Origin: Riptortus pedestris
Taxonomy: Eukaryota > Arthropoda > Insecta > Hemiptera > Alydidae
DNA: 64,000 nucleotides
Assembly: GCA_019009955.1 (NCBI GenBank)
Contig: CM032228.1
Coordinates: forward strand, 131,261,001-131,325,000
Reading direction: 5' to 3'
Shown: piece after piece, positions 1 to 8,731 of the stretch
How positions within the stretch are numbered: the stretch's first letter is position 1
How the letters are laid out: every line of letters starts with the position of its first letter
The notes under the pieces: model-generated
Told to the model about the DNA's origin: nothing
Databases searched by the model: none
What the model saw: only the letters and a program-made list of their open reading frames with translations
Position numbers and translations under genes: made by a program

Positions 1-565
1 ACAAATAACGTATTTTAAATTAGTTTTTAAAATTTACTAGTAGGTTAATAAATTTATAATTATTTATATTCCCACGGATTCAGTTGAAGAGAAATATACC
101 AACAGTGAAAATTAAAACTCACGAACAAATCAAGAGAATGTATGTATATACATATATATAAACATGTCTAACGAAATCAAACAAATAAAATGCACATTTA
201 AAACTTTTTGAAAACTAATAAACATTGTCTATAGCTTTATTTATTTATGTTCAAGTGATTAGTTCTAAATGGCAATGCAATTGATTTTTAGAACGGGATA
301 CAGCCAAATAATTAATAATTTAATTATATTTTTCTATTTGAGAATCAAAATTCTCTCAAATAAAAAAGAAAGACTTCATTATCATACAAATTTCCATGGA
401 GGAGTATCGTAATTTTTTTAATAGTAAAACATTTTTATTAGCAGTGAATTGCTTTTTTAGTTGTTAACTGAAACGTTTGTACTGGTGTTGTTACAGCAGT
501 CTCTTTTAAATCAGGAAATAAAATATTTTGCCAGTATGATTACCTTTATTTGTAAATCTTGTTAG
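1..565. other. AT-rich sequence, no gene seen
   Basis: No open reading frame with recognisable protein content, RNA gene or terminal repeat was seen. A possible splice acceptor lies at the right edge of the stretch (AG at 564-565). Confidence 0.5.
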
Positions 566-722
566 TTTGCTTGCATATGATGATAATGAATACACCGGTA
601 AAACGTTAGAAAGTAATAAGGTCAATTTATGCGGGAAGACAACAATTTTACTCCTGATTTTTGGAGTTCTGATTTTATTTTCTATGTTATTTCATTTTTA
701 TGTCTTTGATACGCCAATTCGT
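566..722 (+). CDS. Candidate internal exon with one membrane anchor (unrecognised)
   Basis: The frame is open from 540 to a TAG at 759. A pyrimidine-rich acceptor (CTTGTTAG) ends at 565 and a possible donor GTAAGA starts at 723. Read this way, the exon gives about 52 residues: a polar, acidic start (YDDNEYTGKTLESNK), then a strongly hydrophobic helix (TTILLLIFGVLILFSMLF) followed by HFYVFD. This would fit the signal-anchor exon of a type II membrane protein. There is no in-frame ATG, so a start would have to come from an exon outside or not seen. The exon would end in phase 0, which does not fit the phase needed by the first visible Syt4 exon, so I do not join the two. It could equally be a chance open frame. 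Confidence 0.22.
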
Positions 723-2086
723 GTAAGAAATTCTTACTTTATTTTGCAAAACAATAATTAGGGACAATGCATACATGCATATGTATTATCCGACCCATAA
801 ACTTCAATAATTCATTTTTCTAAAACCATGTTTTAAACTCACATTTTCTTCACATCAAACTAAATGATTTTGCTTGATGTAAAATGTATTAGAAAAATTT
901 AAAAAGTTTACATCCAGGCCAGATGTCTCCTTCGATAATTTAGAGCATCTCATAAGAGAGAAAACCTTGATGAAAAAACTTTTGTAAGTCATGAAGAAAA
1001 ACTTTTAACTGTTCATTAAAACCTTATCGTGAACTTGGGCATTAACCTTGGAAAGAAATATGTACAACTAAGAAGGAATCAATTTAAAAACTTCTTGGCC
1101 AATAAGCAGTTTAATAAATTATTGTATGAAGCAACGAGCGTCAGTTCACCATGACTTTGGAATAAAATTAACAAAGTTTTGTGGAGAAAATTTGACAAGA
1201 AGAATTATTAAAAAGATTAATTAAGAGCTGTCACAAAGGTGTGAATTAAATTCATCACAGAAAAGTTATTAAAAAAGAGATTAATAATAAGTAAGTCACA
1301 ACTTCCTTTGTGTCATTATATTTTTCATCTCATGGAAGTATTTAGTTCTCTATCAAATGAAATAGTCACTAAAATGATGTTGTATAACAATTAATTAGTG
1401 ATGCATACGTTCCACAATGTACGTTTAGCAAAATAATTCCTGTAATACGATTACCCAGCATTCTTCTGTAGGTCGTTCTACAGGATGCTTATTCCTGTAA
1501 TTGAACCATTACAATCAGTGTTTTCGTCTTTTTATTTGGATTGGAGTATTGACTAAATAGGCCTAAATTACACAGTCAATTCTCGACAAGACAGACTACT
1601 CATTTAAAAGGAATGCATTCACTAGAACAGTGTTGATTCTGATGCTCACAGTTCAGTTCAGATCAGATTTCCGTCTTAAAAACTCTGGAGAGGCAGTGAA
1701 ATTAGAGAACTTTAGCTGGTCATAGAAGAATAACTGCCTCTTCTACAGCATTTACTAAATAGCGACACTTCTAAGGTACCTACTCTCAACTAGTTTTGTC
1801 GATTAGAGTAAGGTAAACTAATGCATGCCCTAACATGGGGCAACATTCCCTTGAGACTACTGTATTTTAACGACTCTGGTGAAATTAATTTACTTGTTGA
1901 GGTTCTGAAATCATGCTGTCTTATGGCCAATACTTATTATCATCAGCTGTGGAGACATTCATTCCGGTAATAACCTTAGTACCATGCTCATACACAGTTC
2001 ATATTAAACAGGGGCAGAATGATTCTTAATTGAACAACCTAATACTGAATGTAATATTCCACTGACATAATAAGCCATGAGGTGAT
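723..2086. other. AT-rich intergenic sequence, nothing recognised
   Basis: Both strands were read and no coding, RNA or terminal-repeat signal was recognised. The stretch ends at the 4-bp target duplication of the LTR element. Confidence 0.5.
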
Positions 2087-2090
2087 AATC

Positions 2091-2302
2091 TTATAGGGGA
2101 GTGTTCCCTATAAATAAATGAAGTCTTGATTCCAAATAATAGGTTACTGTATTTTCATAACTTTCACAAAAATAATAATAATAATACTTTAGAACAATAC
2201 AAACAGAGGTCTCCTCATGGTGGTACACAATCAACTGACTGTCTAAACTTTTATCAGTGTTAGGTTACGTGGTAACCAGGGGCAACGCGGCCCAGCTGTT
2301 AC
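2091..2302 (-). repeat. 3' LTR
   Basis: This 212-bp direct repeat matches 6342-6553 at all but one position. Read on the element strand it starts (T)GTAACAGCTG and ends CCCTATAA. Confidence 0.93.
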
Positions 2303-3480
2303 ACTACTCCCCCCTCAGTGACGGAGTCACAGAATTTAACATTTTTTTTTACAAGTCTTCCTGTTCTGGTCCTGTACCCTGGAATTTCCGTTGGTTCCGT
2401 CTGAGAGGTTTGCGTTGGATTTGCTTGTGCAGAATCTTCTTGTGATGGCTGTAGGTCGGTCTTTCTGCTTGTCGTGGATTCCTCAGCAAGTAGGTAGGCT
2501 GGTTTCACGCGATCTATGGAAACTACAACTTCCTTGTCCCTGAGCAGAATCACGAAGTTCTTTTCACTGCGCTTGACAACTCTATGAGGCCCAGAGTAGG
2601 GTGGCACTAGTGGTTTTCGGATCGCATCCTCTCTTAAAAACACGTGAGTGCAACTCTGGAGGTCTTTGTGTTGAAATGTTTTCCTCAGATGATTCGCTCT
2701 GGCATTAGCTGGCTTGATGCGCCTTAGGTCGTCTTTAAGTTGTTGCAACGCTAGTATGGGTTCCTGTTGAGAAGTACTGTCTTCCAGCATTTCGCCCGGT
2801 AATCTTAAAGGTTGTCCATACAGTGCTTCCGCAACGCTGGCTCCCAAGTCTTCTTTAAATACTGCTCTAAGACCAAGTAGGACAGAGGGCAAAACTTTGG
2901 TCCATCTTTCGGATGCCAAATGGGCCATTATAGCTGCTTTGAGGCTTCTGTGCCAGCGTTCTACGCAACCATTCGCTTGAGGGTGATATGCCGTCGTGCG
3001 TTTCTTGTCTGTGCCAAGAATGATGTTAAGGCGTTGAAATATTTCAGCTTCAAATTGACGACCTTGATCTGTGGTCAGCCGTACTGGTGTTCCGAAGCGA
3101 GCAACCCAATGTGTATAAAATGCCTCTGCCACCGTTGCTGCAGTGATTTCTTCGAGAGGTATAGCTTCAGGCCAGCGAGTCGCCCGGTCTATCATGGTAA
3201 GGCAGTATCTTTTTCCATCAGAAGGAAGTAGTGGGCCGATAATGTCTAAATGTACATGTTGGAATCTAGCGGAAGGTTGGTAGGTTCCTAAGGGAGATTG
3301 AGTATGCCTTACTACTTTGGCTCTTTGACAAGGTAAGCAAGTCTTGGTCCATTTACCAACATCTTGATTCATATCCGGCCAGAAAAATCTCTGTGCCACC
3401 AGTTTCCTAGAAGCTCGGATACCTGGATGACTCAGTTCATGGAGTTTGTCGAAAAGAGGTTTCCGAAACTGTAAGGCCTA
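2299..3480 (-). pseudogene. pol: pol, integrase part
   Basis: This is the integrase domain, which would insert the element DNA. The frame opens near 3475 and ends at 2299. Visible parts in order are the zinc-binding HHCC module (HELSH, then CLPCQ), the catalytic triad (D in HLDIIGP, D in TTDQGRQF, E in NGCVERWHRS), and a C-terminal PPYSGPHRV segment like the GPF/Y module. The domain itself looks complete. It is in a different frame from the RNase H segment upstream, with a net single-base change between about 3465 and 3480, so it would not be made as part of a polyprotein. No independent ATG start is evident. Confidence 0.9.
2304..2320 (-). other. Polypurine tract of the LTR element
   Basis: The purine run AGGGGGGAG on the - strand lies just upstream of the 3' LTR, where plus-strand DNA synthesis is primed in LTR elements. 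Confidence 0.75.
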
Positions 3481-4685
3481 GCTTTGCTGGTACTCATCTC
3501 ACAGAGTATCTGAGACGATAATCCTGGTAGTGAAGTAAGTTTGAGCTGCAAGTTCTTATTCTTCTTCAAATCACCAAGTGTTGGGTCGGACTTCTGTCCT
3601 TGGGCCAGCTGTTCCATATCATCCGGGATGATGATCTCCTCTACTCGTGATAGAGCATCTGCCACAATGTTATCTTTTCCTGGCATATATTCAATATTAG
3701 TTGAGAATTGACTAATATAATTTAACTGTCGAATTCTTCGGGGTGGGGAGTTTTCGGCTTTTTGGTGGAAGGCACTGGCAAGGGGCTTGTGGTCAGTGAT
3801 TATCACAAAATTGAGCCCTTCTAATAATGGTCTGAAATGACGGATGCCTTCATAGTCAGCCAAAAGTTCTTTATCATAAGCTGAATAGTTTTTCTGCGTT
3901 TGACTGAGAGCTTTTGAGAAAAATCCTAAAGGTTGCCATACTCCTTCTTTTTTCTGTTGCAATGCGGCTCCTATTCCTGTGTCCGAAGCATCACACATTA
4001 GGGCGAGTTCTCCAGTGGTTGTAGGGTGTGAAAGTTTCGCTGCCTCTGCTATGCTGCGCCTGCTCTGCTCAAAGGCTTGTATAGTCTCTTCTGTCCACTG
4101 CACAGGGGTCTTGTCATGTTTCTTGGAATTGTGTAGAAGCTTGTTAAGTGGCATTTGTATTTTAGCTGCGTTTGGAATGCATCTTCTATAAAAATTTAGC
4201 ATCCCTAGAAACCTGCGTAGTTTGCAAATAGTGTCTGGACGAGGAAAGTCTAAAATGTTCTGAACTTTAGAAGGTAGAGGTTTTATTCCAGAGGCGTCTA
4301 CTCTGTACCCTAAAAAATCTACCTCTGTTTTGCCTAGTACGCACTTAGCAAGATTTAAGGACATACCGTACTCGTTTAATCGCTGAAAAACTTCTCGGAG
4401 GTGGTCTTCATGCGTTTGCTCGTCTTTGGATGCCACCAAGAAATCATCCAAATAGGGGAAGACGAAATCTAAACCGCGCAGCATTGTGTCTACAAATCGT
4501 TGAAAAGTTTGAGCTGCATTTCTGAGTCCGAAGGTCATACGTAAGTACTCCATAAGACCAAATGGTGTAGCAATGGCGGTTTTTTCTATATCTTCTTCCG
4601 CTATGGGTATATGATGGTAAGCTCTGACTAAGTCTAATGTCGAGAAAATTTTCGCTCCATCCAACCTGGTATTAAAATCCATCAA
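3432..4685 (-). pseudogene. pol: pol, reverse transcriptase (most) and RNase H
   Basis: The segment opens in the middle of the reverse transcriptase palm: [13 protein letters not shown] holds the first catalytic Asp, [12 protein letters not shown] holds the YxDD pair, and the connection follows ([17 protein letters not shown]). RNase H follows, with Asp in MCDASDTG, Glu in YDKELLA, Asp in ITDHKPL and Asp in VADALSR. No catalytic residue is visibly lost here. Comparison with related elements shows that roughly ten codons are missing just before the segment, in the reverse transcriptase. The frame jump requires a deletion of length 1 mod 3, so about 28, 31 or 34 nt. The segment ends in an out-of-frame tail at 3432. 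Confidence 0.92.
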
Positions 4686-5449
4686 ATTCGGGCGTTAAGT
4701 TTACGGTAGTCACCACACAAACATAATCCTCCGTCTTTCTTGGTAACTACATGGAGAGGGCTCGACCACGGGCTCTTGGACGGTCGACATATTCCTTCTG
4801 CCAGCATACGTTCAATTTCCTCCTTTACTAACCGATATTTTTCCGCAGGGAGTCTTCGGACCCTGCTAGTGGTCGGGTTGCCTGTGGTTTTAATATAGTG
4901 CTCCACTATAGTCCTAGTTGGTCCTTTAATTGGAGATGGTCTCGTCAGGTCTGGGAATTCCTTTAAAATGTGTGCATAGGGACAGTCTCCTGGAATAGTA
5001 GAGATGGAAATGGGTGGTGTTTTTGAGAGTTGGCCTAGTGTGGAGAGTCCTGTCTTCTTATCGATAAGCCTTTTCTGTCGAAGATCGACTACAAGCTGAT
5101 GGTGGAATAAAAAGTCGGCACCTATTATGGGCTTTTCTACATCCGCGATGACGAACTGCCATGGGTAGGGTCTTCGAAGTCCGAAGTCTACAATAAGGTT
5201 TACTTCACCGTATGTCTTGATCGGGGAGTTATTGGCGGCTACGAGGGTATAATCTGTGGCTTTTCGTTTAGGATAATTAGAAACAGGTATTAGAGAAATA
5301 GCTGCGCCAGTATCAACTAGGAAGTGAAGTCTTGACCGCTTATCATACACGAACAGGCGGCTGAGTGACTGGGTATTGACGGTTGCCGCTTCTTCCGTCA
5401 CCCTTTCTAGTTTAAAGGCTTCTGATTCCAGCTGCAGGGTGTTGTGCAT
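4682..5449 (-). pseudogene. pol: pol, aspartic protease and start of reverse transcriptase
   Basis: The segment carries a retropepsin with the active-site DTGA motif (FLVDTGAAISLIP) near residues 40-50 and a second-half GADFLFHH-like motif. The N-terminal reverse transcriptase follows ([25 protein letters not shown]), and the frame stops at 4682, at the deletion noted for the next segment. It lies in the -1 frame relative to gag and overlaps its end. It is probably reached by ribosomal frameshifting at 5410-5416 rather than by its own start. Confidence 0.92.
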
Positions 5450-6303
5450 TTCCTAGCTTTATCCTGGAAGCGATTGTGGACATAACAGATACCTTTCCGT
5501 GGTGATGATGGACTGCGTGGACGGGAACGCCATCTTCCGCCTTCATTTTCTCTTTCACGGCTCTTGGAACGAGTTCGGATTCGAAGCTCAGTGACTTCTG
5601 CTCGCAGCTTTTGTATTTCGTCTATAAGACGTTCTGTGAGAGCGGTGGATGGGTTGACATTGGAAACTACTGTTGAAGCTACTGCACTGGATGAGGGAGG
5701 TGCTGCTGCATAGCACTCAGGTGGAGCATCAATCTCTGCGATTTTATCGGCTGTGGCAGCTAATTTTTCTAAATCATCTTGACCGGTAGCTATAAGAACT
5801 GCCTGCATCCTTGATGACAAATTCCTAAGCCACAATGTCCTTACAACGTCTCTGCTGACGATTTGACCTGCTTGTTGGAGCATTCGACGAAGTAATTGGG
5901 ATGGCTGTTGATTTCCTAATTGTGTGTCTTCCAGAAGTTTCTTTATTCTGCGGGTTTCCGAGTCCCCATAGATTTGGATTAGTCTCTCTTTTAATTTATC
6001 ATAGGGTGCATCTCTATCAGGTTCCGTCAGCATGTCAGCTATTTGTGTCAGTACCTCAAAGTCTAAATTGGCTATCACCGCTTGGTATTTCATGTTTTGT
6101 GAGACGACACGTGACGTATAAAAAACTGCATCGACCTGAAAGAACCATAATATTGGATTTGCTTTTATAAAGGTCGGAAGTCGAGCATGGGCGCCACTGA
6201 AAGTAGTTGCTATTTCGGGCTGCCCGCTTGTGCCATCTGCCCTAAATGCTGGTTCAGCTAATGGGTTAACCTCACCTCTGTGGTCTTCCTCCTTATTCTG
6301 CAT
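5407..6303 (-). CDS. gag: gag (CsRn1-type)
   Basis: This is the structural protein of the element: 298 residues, uninterrupted, starting at an ATG only about 38 bp inside the 5' LTR. The N-terminal two thirds (motifs LPTFIKANPILWFFQVDAVF, KLKERLIQIYGDSE, LLRRMLQQAGQ) match the insect gag-like family usual for these elements. A basic Arg/Ser-rich stretch (RSKSRERENEGGRWRSRPRS) follows, then a C-terminal zinc-knuckle-like motif CYVH-x9-C-x3-C. That motif is in CHCC order, the unusual arrangement described for the CsRn1 clade. The reading frame ends at the TAG that follows the slippery heptamer. Confidence 0.9.
   Translation of the reverse strand: MQNKEEDHRGEVNPLAEPAFRADGTSGQPEIATTFSGAHARLPTFIKANPILWFFQVDAVFYTSRVVSQNMKYQAVIANLDFEVLTQIADMLTEPDRDAPYDKLKERLIQIYGDSETRRIKKLLEDTQLGNQQPSQLLRRMLQQAGQIVSRDVVRTLWLRNLSSRMQAVLIATGQDDLEKLAATADKIAEIDAPPECYAAAPPSSSAVASTVVSNVNPSTALTERLIDEIQKLRAEVTELRIRTRSKSRERENEGGRWRSRPRSPSSPRKGICYVHNRFQDKARKCTTPCSWNQKPLN
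5410..5416 (-). promoter_or_regulatory. Slippery heptamer for -1 frameshift between gag and pol
   Basis: On the element strand the sequence is TTTAAAC, read in the gag frame as T TTA AAC and followed directly by the gag stop TAG (5409-5407). A -1 slip places ribosomes exactly in the protease frame. This is the canonical X XXY YYZ type of site. A downstream stimulatory structure was not examined. Confidence 0.75.
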
Positions 6304-6320
6304 CTCGATTAGCAGTCAAA

Positions 6321-6338
6321 ATCGCGTCGGGGTCACCA
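6321..6338 (-). other. Primer-binding site (tRNA-Trp type)
   Basis: On the element strand, TGGTGACCCCGACGCGAT begins 3 nt after the 5' LTR. It is complementary to the 3' end of animal tRNA-Trp, with one apparent mismatch (GCG for GTG) by my memory of that tRNA. Confidence 0.8.
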
Positions 6339-6341
6339 GTT

Positions 6342-6553
6342 TTATAGGGGAGTGTTCCCTATAAATAAATGAAGTCTTGATTCCAAATAATAGGTTACTG
6401 TATTTTCATAACTTTCACAAAAATAATAATAATAATACTTTAGAACAATACAAACAGAGGTCTCCTCATGGTGGTACACAATCAACTGACTGTCTAAAGT
6501 TTTATCAGTGTTAGGTTACGTGGTAACCAGGGGCAACGCGGCCCAGCTGTTAC
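6342..6553 (-). repeat. 5' LTR
   Basis: The partner of the LTR at 2091-2302. On the - strand it lies upstream of the primer site and gag, so it would carry the element promoter. Confidence 0.93.
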
Positions 6554-6557
6554 AATC

Positions 6558-8066
6558 TCATTATAAATTACATCATATAAATTGTTTTTATTTATTTATG
6601 AAGTGACTCGCCACATAAATAAGAACATTTATCTTATCCATGTTAAAGGCTGAGCAATGTCCTAATATGTAGAAAGTCCTTAAGTCCATAAAGTTGTTAT
6701 TATTATGTTAAGTTATTATTATCAACAATTACTTAAAAACTGTGAGATCACCAGGTATACGGCCAAAGTTAAGCTATGATTTCCTTGCTCGCTTTCTCGC
6801 CACCTTTCTACTACCAACTGGTACACACAACTTCAAATGCCGTTACCGCCGTGAACACAATGAACATTAGTAACAGAACCCTCCTGTTCCAAGCTTGTGT
6901 CAGACTGAGGCCGTGCCAGTTAAAACAATAAGTGAAATGCCAAGCATAACCCTCACCAGGATTACGATGGCTTAAAAAGTCATTGAAACAATCAAGGTCA
7001 AAAATAGCGGGTGGTCCTTATGATTTTCAGTTTCTATTGTAACACAGCTTCATCTTCCATCTAAAGGTCATTTATTTGTACATCGTAAATCTTGTACGCT
7101 ACTGCAAATTTAATTTATTTTACCATCAAAATTCTATTAATTAATCATGTATCACCCAATAAAGGTACTTTCGATGTCTAAGCTCAAATTAGCCTGCGTG
7201 CTATCTTAATAAATTGTTTAGCTAAAACCTATACACTATTGCTTACCCTTTTATCACCCAATGTATAAATTACATTACACTTCGTCTCGGGTTCATACTA
7301 AATAAACCATTCATCCGATGCAATATAAAATCCTTTAATTAAAATATATCGGCTTCATCTCCCGGGCTCCACTGTTAATTTGTTCTTCACAGGACCATCC
7401 TCAGCACTAGCCCGCATTGCTTCCAGTAACTTAGTAATTTGTCACATAACACACTCATTCTCAAGATTCTCTCTCAAGGAAATGAGGTGATCGGAAGTCT
7501 TATCCTGGACAGAACTCTCACTGGCTCTAACAATCAGTGTTATTGGCATCATTATGGACGGAATTTCAAACATAACTATTACAATTAGAAGATGCAAAAC
7601 TAAAACATAGACTCAAAAAATTGAACCTTACTACTTGTAGCTCATGTCATCAGAAAACACAATTACGAAATGTCTGCTAAAGAATATTTGATTAATAGGA
7701 GAGGATATCGACAGGCTCAGGAGATTTATCCCCCTTAGCAACTATTTGAGATTGTGTTGTGAATTGTTTTCTTTATTATTACCCTCCCCCCAAATCATTG
7801 TATTAGAAAACTAGAAAAAAATATCACAGAAAACGTGGTTAGCTTCAAGTTGAATATACTCACCTTGGCCATTAAAGTGGATTCAATGAGCCTAAGCTTC
7901 GAGTTCGAATTTCTATCTGTTCACCAACCATGCGGTTGAATAACTATTTCAATTATGAAATAAGGTATTTTTGGTCTAGAATCTTATCACAATACTACAT
8001 AAAATGTGTCATACTGATCTCAATTCAGAAGAATATTTTCATTTCCCCTTTTCATAAAAAGTCAAA

Positions 8067-8135
<69 letters not shown>

Positions 8136-8467
8136 CAATCTAATAGATATTCTTATTTACTAAATATCGCAAACAAGAAAATATAATATAATGAAGAGAG
8201 ATAGTAGTTGGAGTAGATCATGGAAGAAAAGGCAAGAATTTACATTAAATGCAAAAGGAAATAAATGCATATAAAAAATTGAAGAAAACCATCAAATGTA
8301 AAAGTGTAATAACAAACAATTTTAACCACAGCACTGCTGGTTAAATAGTGCAACCTGTTCTCATAAATAAAAAAGAGAGCATATCATTAGTCATGATTTA
8401 AGTCTAGATTACTAATTTTCATTTCTATTAAAATATCAAACTAAGTTGAATTAATATTGTTAATGGA

Positions 8468-8506
<39 letters not shown>

Positions 8507-8617
8507 TTAAACATTGTTGCTATAGCCTTGCCTAGTTTTCCATGAAGTAGATATAGTTACGTAGTATGCAAGCATGACGTTCATTTCCCTCTCTTCCTGA
8601 AGACGGGTCTGTTTCAG
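6558..8617. other. No gene seen; (TA)n and T-run microsatellites
   Basis: No coding frame was recognised. A less AT-rich patch at 6750-7020 has no recognisable product. A (TA)n array lies at 8073-8132 and a run of about 32 T at 8469-8500. The N-terminal exon(s) of Syt4 should lie here or further upstream, but I could not identify them. Confidence 0.5.
8073..8132. repeat. (TA)n microsatellite
   Basis: About 30 uninterrupted TA units. Confidence 0.97.
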
Positions 8618-8731
8618 GGTGCATACTGAAGATGAGACCAGGGACACAGCAGGATCAAGCCCCATTGTTGAGGAAGGCAATGATGAGAATACTGGAACCT
8701 CCAAGTTAGGTCAGATCGTCTTCAAAATCAG
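8618..8731 (+). CDS. Syt4: Syt4 exon: linker and start of C2A
   Basis: The acceptor CTGTTTCAG ends at 8617 and the donor AG|GTAACA starts at 8732. The exon encodes [26 protein letters not shown] and KLGQIVFKI. The end corresponds to the first C2A strand (LGxxxFxL in the family). It ends in phase 2, and the AG plus the first base of the next exon makes Arg. An in-frame TGA at 8598 shows the exon cannot extend much further left. The first base completes a codon from an unseen exon. Confidence 0.82.

Larger units (their letters stand above)
2091..6553 (-). mobile_element. CsRn1-clade Ty3/gypsy LTR retrotransposon
   Basis: This is a full-length element of about 4.46 kb on the - strand, flanked by the 4-bp repeat AATC (2087-2090 and 6554-6557). 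The order on the - strand is 5' LTR, primer-binding site, gag, protease, reverse transcriptase, RNase H, integrase, polypurine tract, 3' LTR; no env was seen. Three features place it in the CsRn1 clade: a primer site matching tRNA-Trp, a gag zinc motif of CHCC rather than CCHC order, and the pol sequence style. The LTRs differ at one base (C near 2250 against G in the other copy), which indicates recent insertion. Even so, pol carries a deletion in the reverse transcriptase and a frame change before integrase, so this copy is not autonomous. Element boundaries may shift by 1 bp because an A is shared between LTR end and target. Confidence 0.93.

Noticed and set aside
2920..3231. Open frame of 103 codons on + inside the LTR element
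   Set aside because: It is the antisense shadow of the integrase domain.
8073..8132. Regular dinucleotide spacing suggestive of an array such as CRISPR
   Set aside because: It is a plain (TA)n microsatellite; no repeat-spacer structure exists anywhere in the window.
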